A program made the position numbers and the translations under genes. Below are positions 8,859 to 17,408 of a stretch of 64,000 bases of DNA, in pieces (position 1 is the first letter of the stretch; each line of letters begins with the position of its first letter). The notes under the pieces were generated by a model. It was not told where the DNA came from. It saw only the letters and a list, made by a program, of their open reading frames with translations, and ran no database searches. Source of the DNA: Laceyella sacchari (GTDB lineage: Bacteria > Bacillota > Bacilli > Thermoactinomycetales > Thermoactinomycetaceae); the NCBI RefSeq assembly GCF_004343255.1, contig NZ_SMDD01000001.1, positions 632,577 through 696,576 on the forward strand, given 5' to 3'.

Positions 8859-9359
8859 GTGATTTTTACGACTGACCAAGACCGAAAACAAGCATTATTG
8901 GATCAATGGTTGACACTTTTTTTAGATGAAAACTCCTTTTTGTTGTTTGACAAGGATGGGGTAGTGAATGCAAAAGAGGCAAGTACAAAGATAAAAACTG
9001 CGACTCTCCATTGGAAAGATTTTGATCAAAGCCTTTATGTTTTGCTAATTAGATTGAAGTCGACGTTTGTCCCAGTTTATATCGGTAAAAGCAACAATCC
9101 ACTGAATCGTTGGCAGAGTCATATCAAATCTTTGGTAAAGGGAAAGGGCTCATATCAGCGTTGGCGTTCGTTGCTTTTGAATGAAACAGGAACGTTTAAA
9201 TATGCGACATTCTTGTTGATTGTACCGGACTATATGATAGCAAAACCCGTGATTCCCGGATTTCCGCACACGGTTGGGTCCATCGAATATCAACTTATCG
9301 GCCTTGCTTCAGATGTGCTTCCAGATTATCTGCTCAACTTGGAGGGGAACAGGCGATGA
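8859..9359 (+). CDS. GIY-YIG nuclease-like protein (first of a tandem pair)
   Basis: This 166-residue protein starts with GTG immediately after the DUF6884 stop codon, with AAGAAGGAAGG upstream. The central part matches the GIY-YIG fold: LYVLLI as the first strand, then VPVYIGKSNNPLNRWQSH, which supplies the Tyr, the Arg (NRW) and the His, and later GSIEYQLI with the metal-binding Glu. N-terminal (about 1-50) and C-terminal parts are unfamiliar. If active it would be a single-strand or double-strand DNA endonuclease. It overlaps the next gene by 4 bp (ATGA). Confidence 0.72.
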   Translation: MIFTTDQDRKQALLDQWLTLFLDENSFLLFDKDGVVNAKEASTKIKTATLHWKDFDQSLYVLLIRLKSTFVPVYIGKSNNPLNRWQSHIKSLVKGKGSYQRWRSLLLNETGTFKYATFLLIVPDYMIAKPVIPGFPHTVGSIEYQLIGLASDVLPDYLLNLEGNRR

Positions 9360-9979
9360 TAAACTTAATGGAATGGTTAAAACAAGTGCCAGAATACCGA
9401 TTCATTCCATTGTTTGAAACAAACGAAAATCTGCAAGTGGAAACACGGGTAGTGGCAAAAAGCGAGCGAATGCTGTTAAAAAGAAACCGAACCATGGAGA
9501 ATGCTGTAATTGCCATCGTAGAGAGTGGAATGAACAAGGAAGAGTGGCAGGGTTTATTTTATATTATGGGAAAGGGTGAATTGGAAAATTTTTGCCTAAT
9601 GTACATAGGCAAAACGGAAAAGAAGGGCACCAAAAACCCAATCAGTGAGAATATCAAAAATATCAGAACCAACAAAGGGAAATTTGCGAGGTGGGGAGAC
9701 GGGAACCAATACCATATTGGGGATTTGAGTCAAGTTTTATTCAAATTCAAATCTTACCAACAACCAGCTAAAAAGTATATCAGGTGGGCTGAGGCCATGT
9801 TCCAGTCGTTTGACCCGCCAATATTGAAAGAGCAAATCAATCTGTATTTGGCTCCATGGTATTCGTATTCGAAGGGGCCTGCCGGCTTGGTCTGCTCTTT
9901 GCCAGCTGTAGAAAAGGAACTGATTTCCATTGCTTCCGTTCAATTTAGAGAAACGTTATTAAATGTAGATGGCGTTTGA
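9356..9979 (+). CDS. GIY-YIG nuclease-like protein (second of a tandem pair)
   Basis: This 207-residue protein starts at an ATGA overlap with the preceding gene. The core from about residue 60 shows a first strand GLFYIMGKG, then CLMYIGKTEKKGTKNPISEN, followed by FARWGDGNQYHIGDLSQ, and a Glu in PAVEKELISIA. This is a diverged GIY-YIG arrangement: YIGKT gives the second Tyr-Ile-Gly and the Glu fits the metal site. It is not a duplicate of its neighbour, as the two share only the fold-level motifs. Coupled translation of all three genes implies a joint function, possibly nucleic acid restriction or modification (inference). Confidence 0.68.
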   Translation: MINLMEWLKQVPEYRFIPLFETNENLQVETRVVAKSERMLLKRNRTMENAVIAIVESGMNKEEWQGLFYIMGKGELENFCLMYIGKTEKKGTKNPISENIKNIRTNKGKFARWGDGNQYHIGDLSQVLFKFKSYQQPAKKYIRWAEAMFQSFDPPILKEQINLYLAPWYSYSKGPAGLVCSLPAVEKELISIASVQFRETLLNVDGV

Positions 9980-10034
9980 GTCACACCTTAGTGCGAGATG
10001 TGTGCAGAATTGAAAAAGTGGGTTTATAAGATTT

Positions 10035-10150
10035 AGGCTGTGTCTGGCAAATCAAGTTGGTGGAGAAGAAGTGACGGAAAAACCTTTTCTCGAAGAGCGC
10101 TGATGCACAAGTGAAGCGAATGAGAAAATGGTTTTGGAGCCGCTGGCCTA
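10035..10150 (+). repeat. MITE-like element, copy A, truncated at its right end
   Basis: This stretch aligns to the elements at 20567-20698 and 34882-35017 from the left terminal sequence (here AGGCTGTGTCTGGCAAATCA) through the internal AAAAACCTTTTCT ... GAAGCGAATGAG ... ATGGTTTTG block to CGCTGGCCT. The right terminal inverted repeat found in the other copies is missing and is replaced by unrelated sequence leading into the next gene. No coding potential is seen. Confidence 0.8.
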
Positions 10151-10242
10151 AGGTGAAGTTTTGAGTCAGATTTGAAGGAGGAATAAGCCTTTTTGTGTGC
10201 AAATTTAAGAACCTCGCTTCCAGAGAAGAGGTCAGCAATAAA

Positions 10243-10650
10243 ATGAAAAAAATCACATATAGGCAATATCAATTCGTTTTGCCTTCAGATCATGTTGATT
10301 CTGATTTCGTGGCGGAGTTGGCAGATTCGGTGGGCTTGGCATTTAACGCTGAAGATTACGATGACCATTGGTTCGACCGATCCAAAAGCCATCCCTATTT
10401 GATTAGGGAGTATAAAAAAGATCCTAATGTATTTTTCTTGATCATTATCCGTGAGGAATACCTGGTAATACGGTTTAAAAAGATGGATGAGGAGAGAGTG
10501 AAAGATGTGATCAACCATCTTTGGAACACTGGTTCTATTAAGAAATATGCTTCTGGCCAAAAAGGTCCTGACTTCTCCAACAAGCTTCATGATCCCAAAC
10601 ATGATTGGGTTCCAAAATTGGCGAAGCAGTTTCATCTCGATGGATTATAA
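10243..10650 (+). CDS. Hypothetical protein
   Basis: This 135-residue cytoplasmic protein starts at ATG 10243 (AGAAGAGG about 12 bases upstream); the frame is open upstream to 10195, but that part borders the truncated MITE. It contains a charged N-terminal half (DYDDHWFDRSKSHPYL) and an FFLIIIREEYLVIRFKKMDEER strand-helix unit, so it is probably a small alpha/beta protein. I do not recognise the family. Its promoter region was evidently reshaped by MITE insertion or deletion. Confidence 0.55.
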   Translation: MKKITYRQYQFVLPSDHVDSDFVAELADSVGLAFNAEDYDDHWFDRSKSHPYLIREYKKDPNVFFLIIIREEYLVIRFKKMDEERVKDVINHLWNTGSIKKYASGQKGPDFSNKLHDPKHDWVPKLAKQFHLDGL

Positions 10651-10675
10651 GATTTATACGACCTCGTCCCTTTTT

Positions 10676-10777
10676 TTGCAAGTGGTACACATCAGCAACG
10701 TGATGCAGAAGCTTAATGTCAAAGGTCGTTCCCAAGCGGTCGTCGAGTTGGTGCGCCTGGGCGAACTAAAGATATAA
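10676..10777 (+). pseudogene. C-terminal stump of a LuxR/NarL-type response regulator
   Basis: The last about 33 codons read VHISNVMQKLNVKGRSQAVVELVRLGELKI, which is the recognition helix and C-terminal helix of a LuxR-type HTH (compare TVKNHVSNILQKL.V..R.QAV in DegU/LiaR relatives). No receiver domain and no first half of the HTH precede it; upstream codons overlap the end of the neighbouring gene in another frame. It is a deletion remnant and presumably not expressed. Confidence 0.75.
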
Positions 10778-10918
10778 TCGATGGATACCCCTGCGGTGAA
10801 GTGGGGGTGTTTTTGTCTGTCCCTGGTTGCCAGTTTCAGCTGAGTATTGATACATATCATATCTCGGTATTGATTCCATTCCATTTCATGCTTGTCACTC
10901 TCGCAAGGGTAAAGACAG

Positions 10919-10952
10919 GGAAAACTCCGGCTATGTCTGGCTAAGCCGGAGG
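10919..10952 (-). terminator. Terminator of selO
   Basis: On the minus strand CTCCGGCT and AGCCGGAG form a stem around an 11-nt loop, followed by TTTT. It lies 33 bp past the selO stop codon. Confidence 0.8.
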
Positions 10953-10984
10953 AGCCTGTCAATATCACACCAGTGTTATTTATA

Positions 10985-12457
10985 TCATGTACCGCAGTAC
11001 GTTCGGTAAGGCTGGGATGATTCCGGAGGCACTGTGCAATAATCAGTTTGTTCAGGTGAGTGGGCGAAGGGGTTTGAAAGAGCTTTAAGAAGCTTCTTCA
11101 TCACGCTCCTGTCTCCATTAACAGAGGCTTCAAGTGCCTCTTCCACTCGATGGTTCCGAGGAATTAACGCTGGGTTGTTGTTTCGCATCAATTGGTGAGA
11201 AGCGGACTTAGGTTCTGGTTGTCGTGTCAGCCTGTTATGCCACTGTTCGCGCCATTGGGTGAATTCCTGAGATCGAAACAGGGCGGTGTCTTCTGTCTCA
11301 TCAAAAGTTAACGCGCGGAAGGTGTTGGTATAGTCTGCACGGTGTTTTTGCATGAGGTTAAGGAGATCTTTGATCAAGGTAATGTCTTCTTTTTCTTCAT
11401 TAAAAAGCCCCAGCTTGGCGCGCATGCCATGAAGCCAGTAATAGTGATACTGCTTGGCGAAGTCCGATACGGCCTCTTGAGCCAGTTCGACGGCTTGTGC
11501 TGGATTATCGTGTAAGATGGGCAACAACGCTTCTGCAAATCGTGCTAGATTCCATGCAGCCATGTGCGGTTGATTACCGTAAGCATAGCGACCTTGAAGA
11601 TCGATCGAGCTAAATACCGTTGCCGGGTCGTATGTGTCCATGAAAGCGCATGGCCCATAATCGATGGTTTCTCCGCTGATGGTCATGTTGTCCGTGTTCA
11701 TCACTCCATGAACAAATCCGACCAATTGCCACTTGGCAATCAGCGCGGCTTGGCGCTTGATCACTTCCTGAAGCAGGGACAGGTAGCGGTTTTCAACCTC
11801 GCTGATCTCTGGGAAATGGCGTTGCAACGCATAATCGGCCAAGCTTCGAAGCTCCTCAGGGGTGCGAAAATTTGACACATATTCAAAAGTGCCGACGCGA
11901 AGATGACTACTGGCTACACGGGTCAGAATGGCGCCAGGAAGTTCCGTTTCGCGGAACACGGATTCCCCGGTTGTCACTACCGCCAAACTTCGGGTGGTGG
12001 GGATGCCAAGCCCATGCATCGCTTCGCTGATGATGTATTCGCGCAACATCGGCCCCAGTGCTGCCCGACCATCCCCGCCGCGGGAGTAGGGCGTTTTGCC
12101 GGCCCCCTTGAGCTGAATATCGACCCGTACACCCGTGGGCGAGATATGTTCGCCCAGTAGCAATGCTCGCCCGTCCCCCAACATGGTGAAATGACCAAAT
12201 TGATGGCCTGCGTACGCCTGAGCGAGAGGCATAGCACCTTCGGGTATTCGATTGCCGGCTAGTACCGCCACGCCGTCTTCGCTTTGGAGCGCTTTGATCT
12301 CCAATCCTAGGGAAGTTGCCAACTGTTCGTTGAAAATAACCAGTTTCGGAGAGCGCACAGGCGTCGGTTCGTGTAAGGTGAAAAAAGATTGTGGCAGGCG
12401 GGCGTAACTGTTGTCAAAGTTCCATCCTGCTGCCACCATTTCGTTTTTCGGTGTCAT
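10985..12457 (-). CDS. selO: Protein adenylyltransferase SelO (YdiU/UPF0061 family)
   Basis: This 490-residue protein is a pseudokinase-fold enzyme that transfers AMP from ATP to Ser/Thr/Tyr hydroxyls of target proteins; family members act in redox homeostasis. Recognisable segments are [15 protein letters not shown] at the N-terminus, [33 protein letters not shown], and the metal-site motifs MNTDNM and IDYGP. The C-terminus ends in PYRTYCGT, without the selenocysteine found in eukaryotic members. The ATG at 12457 follows AAAGGAG. It is monocistronic with its own terminator. Confidence 0.95.
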   Translation of the reverse strand: MTPKNEMVAAGWNFDNSYARLPQSFFTLHEPTPVRSPKLVIFNEQLATSLGLEIKALQSEDGVAVLAGNRIPEGAMPLAQAYAGHQFGHFTMLGDGRALLLGEHISPTGVRVDIQLKGAGKTPYSRGGDGRAALGPMLREYIISEAMHGLGIPTTRSLAVVTTGESVFRETELPGAILTRVASSHLRVGTFEYVSNFRTPEELRSLADYALQRHFPEISEVENRYLSLLQEVIKRQAALIAKWQLVGFVHGVMNTDNMTISGETIDYGPCAFMDTYDPATVFSSIDLQGRYAYGNQPHMAAWNLARFAEALLPILHDNPAQAVELAQEAVSDFAKQYHYYWLHGMRAKLGLFNEEKEDITLIKDLLNLMQKHRADYTNTFRALTFDETEDTALFRSQEFTQWREQWHNRLTRQPEPKSASHQLMRNNNPALIPRNHRVEEALEASVNGDRSVMKKLLKALSNPFAHSPEQTDYCTVPPESSQPYRTYCGT

Positions 12458-13234
12458 AGTGTCTCCTTTTTTTATTTTGTATTCACACCTATTATATCGT
12501 TCAATCAACCCTTTTTATTGTCTACTGCTGGCAAATGATTATACCTTTTTTCATCTTATAGGGATCGTGAAAATGGGAATTGGGGTAAGAAAAAAGCGGT
12601 TTAAGAGAAGTAGTTTGATGATGAATGATCAATAACCAATTCGTAAAAAGGAGAGGCATCATGCACAGAAAAAATTCCCCGCTAATCCAGGGCTCCCCCT
12701 GATTTTCTGTACTCCGGTCACACAGGAGATACGTAAGCGCTTTGAGAAGCGTCTCCGCCCGGGTTGCCCACAATCTTGCGTTGCGGCATTAATTTGGCTT
12801 CTTGGTTTTACTTCGGTACTGTGGAGATTCATTATGCTAGGACCCCTTTGTTTCAAGGAAATTGTGAACACCATTGAACTTTGTTTGCGCTGTGTTGCTG
12901 CGGTTGGGGCATAAGATCATATGTGATCCTGATGGCTTGGCACAGCAGTTGGTGCTTCCGTTGATGGATATCCTCTGCACACGCTGGTTTGAAGAACGGT
13001 GTGGCTGGAAGAGTTGTTCATCCCGATTTTGTCACTCCTCGTTGCCGGACGGGGAGATCCATTATCATCTTCCCGTACTCGATGGGTTGCTGATTGCTGT
13101 TGAAATGCCAGATGGCAAGATGTGTAAGTATGTTGTATGTCCACCTGCCACAGGATGGAATTGGCTACGGCGAATGTACAGGTGATCAAGGTATCAATAT
13201 TTCCCAGGAAATCTTTACTGTTTAATAAGCTGAT
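12458..13234. other. Long stretch without a supportable gene
   Basis: About 775 bp separate selO from the hairpin after the amidase gene. Short frames exist on both strands (12659-12874 minus, 12874-13185 plus, 12917-13321 minus), but none has a convincing ribosome binding site, codon usage or recognisable domain, and they overlap one another. The segment may be decayed coding DNA. The selO promoter should lie near 12460-12540. Confidence 0.5.
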
Positions 13235-13268
13235 CAGGCCCTTGTCGTTTTCATACGACAAGGGCCTG
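13235..13268. terminator. Perfect hairpin downstream of the amidase gene
   Basis: CAGGCCCTTGTCGT and ACGACAAGGGCCTG form a 14-bp stem with a short AT-rich loop, 10 bp after the amidase stop codon. The U-tract is weak on both strands, so it could act as a terminator or an mRNA-stabilising hairpin. Confidence 0.65.
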
Positions 13269-13277
13269 AAATAAAAA

Positions 13278-13985
13278 TCAGGTATCTCGCTTTTTAATGA
13301 TGATTTCATCGGCTTGGTCAAGTACCGCTTTTTCGACCTTCTCTTTGATGATAGCCGGGTAAGCGGTATCTACAACAAAGGCGCCGTTTACGGTGACGCG
13401 ATACATCGGCTTCGGGGTTGTATCTTTTTTGCTCAATCCCAGCGCTTTTGCGATTCCTTCGACAATGGATTGAGCCAACCCATCCAAAAATTGTGCGTCA
13501 CGCAACAACTGGTTTTCTTTTTCGTTGGAGATGAACAAATTTTCAAGCAAGATCGCCGGCATGTTGGTTTCTCGGAGCACTGCAAAGTTGGCGCGTTTTT
13601 TGCCCCGATCGTTAATATTGTGTTTCGTCAAATATTCCATCACGCGATCATGCACTATTCCTTGATAACGCGCCGTCACAGAAGCCGCATTGGGGTGGAT
13701 AAATGATTCAAATCCGCTTGCTGAACCACTGGCGGAGTTGTTATGGATAGATATGAACAAATCACAATTCCGTTTATTTGCGAATGCGGCTCGCTCATTC
13801 AGCTCAAGAAAGCGGTCATCCCATCTTGTCAGAGAAACCACTGCATCATCATATTGGCCAAAGTGGTTATTCATTCGCTTGGCAATGTTAAGTACAACCT
13901 CTTTTTCTTGCAGTCCGAATCCTACTGCACCAGTGTCTTTCCCTCCATGGCCGGGATCAATGATGATATATTTGCTCAGGGTCAC
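13278..13985 (-). CDS. N-acetylmuramoyl-L-alanine amidase (Amidase_3 family)
   Basis: This 235-residue zinc amidase cleaves the amide bond between MurNAc and L-Ala in peptidoglycan. The catalytic domain fills about residues 5-185 with zinc ligands in DPGHGG (His13), LQEKEV (Glu) and SIHNNS (His), and the catalytic Glu in ILLENLF. The C-terminal about 45 residues (PMYRVTVNGAFVVDTAYP...) resemble the short SPOR-like or linker tails of CwlC/XlyB-type enzymes. No signal peptide is present, as in sporulation or phage-type lytic amidases. The start is taken as GTG at 13985 behind AAAGGGGAGG; spacing is unusually short, so a codon a few positions downstream could be used. Confidence 0.88.
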   Translation of the reverse strand: MTLSKYIIIDPGHGGKDTGAVGFGLQEKEVVLNIAKRMNNHFGQYDDAVVSLTRWDDRFLELNERAAFANKRNCDLFISIHNNSASGSASGFESFIHPNAASVTARYQGIVHDRVMEYLTKHNINDRGKKRANFAVLRETNMPAILLENLFISNEKENQLLRDAQFLDGLAQSIVEGIAKALGLSKKDTTPKPMYRVTVNGAFVVDTAYPAIIKEKVEKAVLDQADEIIIKKRDT

Positions 13986-14222
13986 CCTCCCCTTTCTGAA
14001 AAATGGGTTAAGCTGAAAAGTCCCGAGATGACGGCAACATCCAATGGGTGATATAGTGTGGCTAATAAGTATATATTAGATAAATCAATGACGATTTCCT
14101 ATTGTTTTTTAAAAAAGAGCGGCGGCCAATTGGTTTTCCCGACGGAAGAGGTTTGAGATTGGGGGTGAAGGGAAATGGGCGTATGCATGGGAATTATTAC
14201 GGAGAAAGGAGTAGTTTGATGA

Positions 14223-15326
14223 ATGGAAAAGAATGATGTGAATCAAAAAGAACACAGGATGATTTCTCCTTCTCGATTTGCATGGTTGAAACAAGAGTTG
14301 ACATGGCATGAACGAGAAGGACGGATCCAGGCGGAGCAGGTGCGTGCGATCCTGTCGGGTTATGAAGTGCGGGGCGGGCTCAATTTCATTCGAGTTCTTT
14401 TGGTTATTGGCGCATTGTTGGTTGGGGTCGGGGTGTTAAGTTTCATTGCCGGCAACTGGAGTGAGTTGCCCAGAATCGTGAAGTTCATGCTCATCTTGTG
14501 TGGCTTGGTAGGGGCTTATGTAGCGGGTTGGCGCCTGGAGCGGCCCTATCCCAAAACGGCAAAAAGTTTGTATTGTATTGGTTTGGCGATTTTTGGAGCA
14601 GGCATCTTTTTGATTGGACAAATGTTTCATTTCTCATCACATTATTCCCAGGCTTTTCTGGCGTGGGCCATCGGGGCGATCCCGCTGATCTTTTACTTGA
14701 AAGACAAATGGGTGGCTCTGTTTGCTATGGTGTTGATGGGTGTATACACGTCAGCTGCTTGGAATGAGGGGGTTGATTATCCATTATTGACATTGGTGAT
14801 GGTTCCGTTGAGCTATTGGTTGAATGAACGGGTGTTGGGAAAATCGAAGCTCGTGTTGTTCTTTGCCAATGGGTTGGCGATCTATTGGGTTTGGGCGACG
14901 ATGGGTTATTTCAATCTGTCTGGGGGCGTCATGTCAGCGGTTTTGTTGGTGCTTGGGGTCACGATGGCTTTGCTCCCTGGCCAGAGGTATGCGGCTGTAC
15001 TAAAGTGGCAGGGAGGTATTGTTCATGGCTTGGCTGCCGTTTTTCTCACATTTCCGGAATATTGGCAAGTATGGGAACGGACCTTTGGTTTTGCGGGGTT
15101 GGGCGTGCTTGTGGCTGCCGCTTATCTGGCTCTGATTTTGTATTCGCTTAAAAAAGGAAGCCTTCCGGCTGTCATCATTACTTGTGTACTCATTTTCCGT
15201 TTTTATCTTGATCTGTCTTACGACTTTTTGCCCAAATCGCTCTATTTCTTGCTGGCGGGAGGATTGCTGATCGTTTGTGGATTTTGGATTGAAAGAAGCC
15301 GGAAGAAAAAGGAGGAGCGAGTATGA
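14223..15326 (+). CDS. DUF2157 multi-spanning membrane protein
   Basis: This 367-residue protein has a soluble N-terminal segment of about 55 residues (W...GRIQAEQVRAILSGYE), typical of DUF2157, followed by about ten hydrophobic helices. The N-terminal sequence and the first TM region GVLSFIAGNWSELPRIVKF are diagnostic. Function is not established. The ATG at 14223 follows AAAGGAG. It overlaps the next gene by 4 bp; the DUF2157/GDYXXLXY pair is a recurring arrangement and suggests a membrane complex. Confidence 0.85.
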   Translation: MEKNDVNQKEHRMISPSRFAWLKQELTWHEREGRIQAEQVRAILSGYEVRGGLNFIRVLLVIGALLVGVGVLSFIAGNWSELPRIVKFMLILCGLVGAYVAGWRLERPYPKTAKSLYCIGLAIFGAGIFLIGQMFHFSSHYSQAFLAWAIGAIPLIFYLKDKWVALFAMVLMGVYTSAAWNEGVDYPLLTLVMVPLSYWLNERVLGKSKLVLFFANGLAIYWVWATMGYFNLSGGVMSAVLLVLGVTMALLPGQRYAAVLKWQGGIVHGLAAVFLTFPEYWQVWERTFGFAGLGVLVAAAYLALILYSLKKGSLPAVIITCVLIFRFYLDLSYDFLPKSLYFLLAGGLLIVCGFWIERSRKKKEERV

Positions 15327-15886
15327 ATAATAACGTAAGCCACATTTATCCAACTCGGTGGTTTTGGATTGTGCTCCTTGTTCCGGTGGGGATTTTGTTA
15401 TCAATGACGGTTCAGCCGTTGCTGGCATTGTACGCAGGGGAACGGATCACATTGCAGACTGTTCCGGTTGACCCCAGGGATCTATTTTACGGTGATTATG
15501 TACAACTTCGATTTGCGATTGAAGAGGTGGACGGTTCCGTGGTCGACAAAGCACTGGTGCAAAAAATGGTGAAGAATCCAGAAGCCGACCGTTATCCTGT
15601 GTATGTTTCCCTGCGGAAGAACGGGCAAACAGCGGTTGTTGCCTATGTGTCAGAAAAGCGGCCTCGCACTTCCCTGTATCTCAAGGGCGAGTTGATGCCG
15701 ATTTGGCAATGGGAAAACGGCCAACGGCGAGCCAAGTACGCTATTGATTACCAATTGGATCGCTATTATGTTGAGGAAGACAGCGGTCTGGAGTGGGAAA
15801 AGCTGGCCCGGCAAGGCAAGGTCTGGGCTGATGTGAAGGTGAAGGGAGGATATGGCGTCATGCTTGAGCTTAAGCCGGCTCAATGA
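15323..15886 (+). CDS. GDYXXLXY-domain membrane protein
   Basis: This 187-residue protein has one N-terminal TM segment (about 12-32) followed by an extracytoplasmic domain carrying the family motif: VDPRDLFYGDYVQLRF matches GDYxxLxF/Y. It is translationally coupled (ATGA) to the DUF2157 gene. The family resembles a signal-peptidase-like beta fold in motif placement, but no activity is known and I see no catalytic pair. Confidence 0.85.
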   Translation: MNNNVSHIYPTRWFWIVLLVPVGILLSMTVQPLLALYAGERITLQTVPVDPRDLFYGDYVQLRFAIEEVDGSVVDKALVQKMVKNPEADRYPVYVSLRKNGQTAVVAYVSEKRPRTSLYLKGELMPIWQWENGQRRAKYAIDYQLDRYYVEEDSGLEWEKLARQGKVWADVKVKGGYGVMLELKPAQ

Positions 15887-15926
15887 ACACGACGCTGAGG
15901 GACCCCAACATATCGCATGCACACAA

Positions 15927-15959
15927 AAGAAACCGGCGGACTAAGCCTGCCGGTTTCTT
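15927..15959. terminator. Bidirectional terminator between the GDYXXLXY and MerR genes
   Basis: AAGAAACCGGCGG and CCTGCCGGTTTCTT form a long stem with A- and T-rich ends, usable by both convergent genes. Confidence 0.8.
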
Positions 15960-15976
15960 GCATCTGTGCGACATAT

Positions 15977-16738
15977 TCATTTCACGGCGCCGGTGTAGAT
16001 GTGAATGGCGTCTCGCAAAAATTCGGCCATGCCCGGCTGTTTTTCATAGTATGCTTTGAATCGTTCATCTTCCACATACATCTGAGCCAGGCCTGCATGG
16101 GCTTCCGGGGTGTATTCAGCCCAATAATGCAGTAACCATTGCTTGTGCAATTCTGCCGTTTTTTGTGCGAGGTCACTTGCCGGGTCGCCATTGGCGAAAG
16201 CTTCGGCCAGCGTGGTCAAGATTTCATCCGCCAACCGATTCGCCCTTTCAAAGTCTTCGGGGGTCATGTTTTTTAATATTTCGTTCGACCGGTTTACGAC
16301 ATCGTCACCATATTTGGAACGGATTTCTTCCCCGTATTTTGCTTCATTCTCCTCAATTAACTTTTGCTTAAAACCTTCAAATTTTTCTTTGTCGCTCATG
16401 ATGGTTCTCCCTTCCGCCGCAGCGATGGTTTTTTCCACATTGGCAATCAGCATGTCAAGCTGCTTGCGTTTGTCGAGGAGCCGCTCATGGTGTTCTCGAA
16501 GCGCTGTTGTGCCATCGTAATCGGGGGAAGTGACGATTTTTTTAATCGTGTCCAAGTTGACACCCAATTCTTTGTAAAACAAAATCTGTTGCAAGCGGTC
16601 GACTTCTGCTGACCCATAGATGCGATATCCTGAGGAGTTGATTCTGGCCGGCTTCAGAATCCCGATCTCATCATAGTACCGCAATGTTCGTGTGCTTACC
16701 CCCGCCAACTGACTTAGCTTCTGTACCGTGTATTCCAT
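15977..16738 (-). CDS. MerR-family regulator with TipAS-type drug-binding domain
   Basis: This 253-residue regulator has a MerR winged HTH (1-70: YTVQKLSQLAGVSTRTLRYYDEIGIL), a dimerising coiled coil (about 75-115), and a C-terminal all-helical TipAS antibiotic-recognition domain (about 130-250, with MTPEDFERANRLADEI and AEYTPEAHAGLAQMYVEDERF). Relatives such as TipA and B. subtilis Mta sense lipophilic or thiopeptide-like drugs and activate efflux genes and themselves. The ATG at 16738 is preceded by AGGAGGTG; the frame from 16762 crosses that site. The gene is monocistronic and no efflux pump is adjacent. Confidence 0.92.
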   Translation of the reverse strand: MEYTVQKLSQLAGVSTRTLRYYDEIGILKPARINSSGYRIYGSAEVDRLQQILFYKELGVNLDTIKKIVTSPDYDGTTALREHHERLLDKRKQLDMLIANVEKTIAAAEGRTIMSDKEKFEGFKQKLIEENEAKYGEEIRSKYGDDVVNRSNEILKNMTPEDFERANRLADEILTTLAEAFANGDPASDLAQKTAELHKQWLLHYWAEYTPEAHAGLAQMYVEDERFKAYYEKQPGMAEFLRDAIHIYTGAVK

Positions 16739-16760
16739 GTGCTCACCTCCTGACACCTTC

Positions 16761-16792
16761 ACTGTACACCTTTACGTAAACGTCAATGTCAA
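16761..16792 (-). promoter_or_regulatory. MerR-type promoter and operator of the TipA-like regulator
   Basis: On the minus strand a TTGACA -35 (16787-16792) and TACAGT -10 (16761-16766) are separated by 20 bp, longer than the normal 17. The spacer contains the perfect palindrome TTTACGTAAA (16771-16780). An elongated spacer with a central dyad is the hallmark of MerR-activated promoters, so autoregulation is likely. Confidence 0.65.
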
Positions 16793-16865
16793 TCATTTTT
16801 TTGAGAGTTGTGCTATACGTGAGGTGTGCCGGGTTTACTCATGACGCAGGCGGCGGATCAGCCAA

Positions 16866-16905
16866 AAAAAGAAAAGAAGAGCCTCTCCCCTTCTTTTCTT
16901 TTTGC
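16866..16905. terminator. Hairpin downstream of the small membrane protein gene
   Basis: AAAAAGAAAAGAAG pairs with CTTCTTTTCTTTTT around a short loop; the arm itself provides the U-rich tract. It follows the convergent-side end of the gene at 16937-17125 on the minus strand. Confidence 0.6.
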
Positions 16906-16936
16906 ACCGTTATTATTTTCATTAAATAATGGCTTA

Positions 16937-17125
16937 TTATGAGTCCATTTTATTCTTTTCGGTCGATTTAGAAGCGTTTTTTACTAGGAATGCGCCGTAC
17001 AAGCATCCAATGGAAAGGCCGATTCCAATACCAAGTGCCAAATTGTCAAGGGCTAAGCCGATGGCCATGCCCACAGAGAAGCCGGTGCCGACGCCTATGG
17101 CAAAAAATGATTGACGATGATTCAT
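16937..17125 (-). CDS. Small glycine-rich membrane protein
   Basis: This 62-residue protein starts at ATG 17125 with GGGAGG upstream. It is almost entirely two glycine-zipper-like helices (FFAIGVGTGFSVGMAIGLAL and LALGIGIGLSIGCLYGAFL) with a charged tail KNASKSTEKNK. It is probably an integral membrane hairpin. No family assignment is made. The longer frame from 17284 lacks a start signal. Confidence 0.65.
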   Translation of the reverse strand: MNHRQSFFAIGVGTGFSVGMAIGLALDNLALGIGIGLSIGCLYGAFLVKNASKSTEKNKMDS

Positions 17126-17408
17126 GATGTTCGCCTCCCTATGTATTGACTCATGATGAGAAGGAGTGGGGAGTGGGGAACCCGTTGTCCCTCTCTCCTG
17201 ACACTTCCCATATACCCTTTTTAAGACGGATATAATCAAGTGATATGCTGTGCGCATGATATCCACGTGATGATCGTTCCTCATTTTGTGTTTGATTTTT
17301 CTTTATTTCTAACATTTTTGTGTCTGTGCAGATAGGTAAAATATAAACTATTTTTCTATACGTCCTGTTCGATTATACTGAAAAAAATGTTTTTTGGAGG
17401 AAGAAAAG

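Noticed and set aside
12659-12874. Minus-strand frame thought to be an IS or group II intron remnant
   Set aside because: No transposase or reverse transcriptase motif, no inverted repeats and no intron domain V could be identified.
12874-13185. Plus-strand 103-codon frame
   Set aside because: It has a TTG start without a ribosome binding site, an odd composition and no domain, and overlaps an equally weak frame on the other strand.
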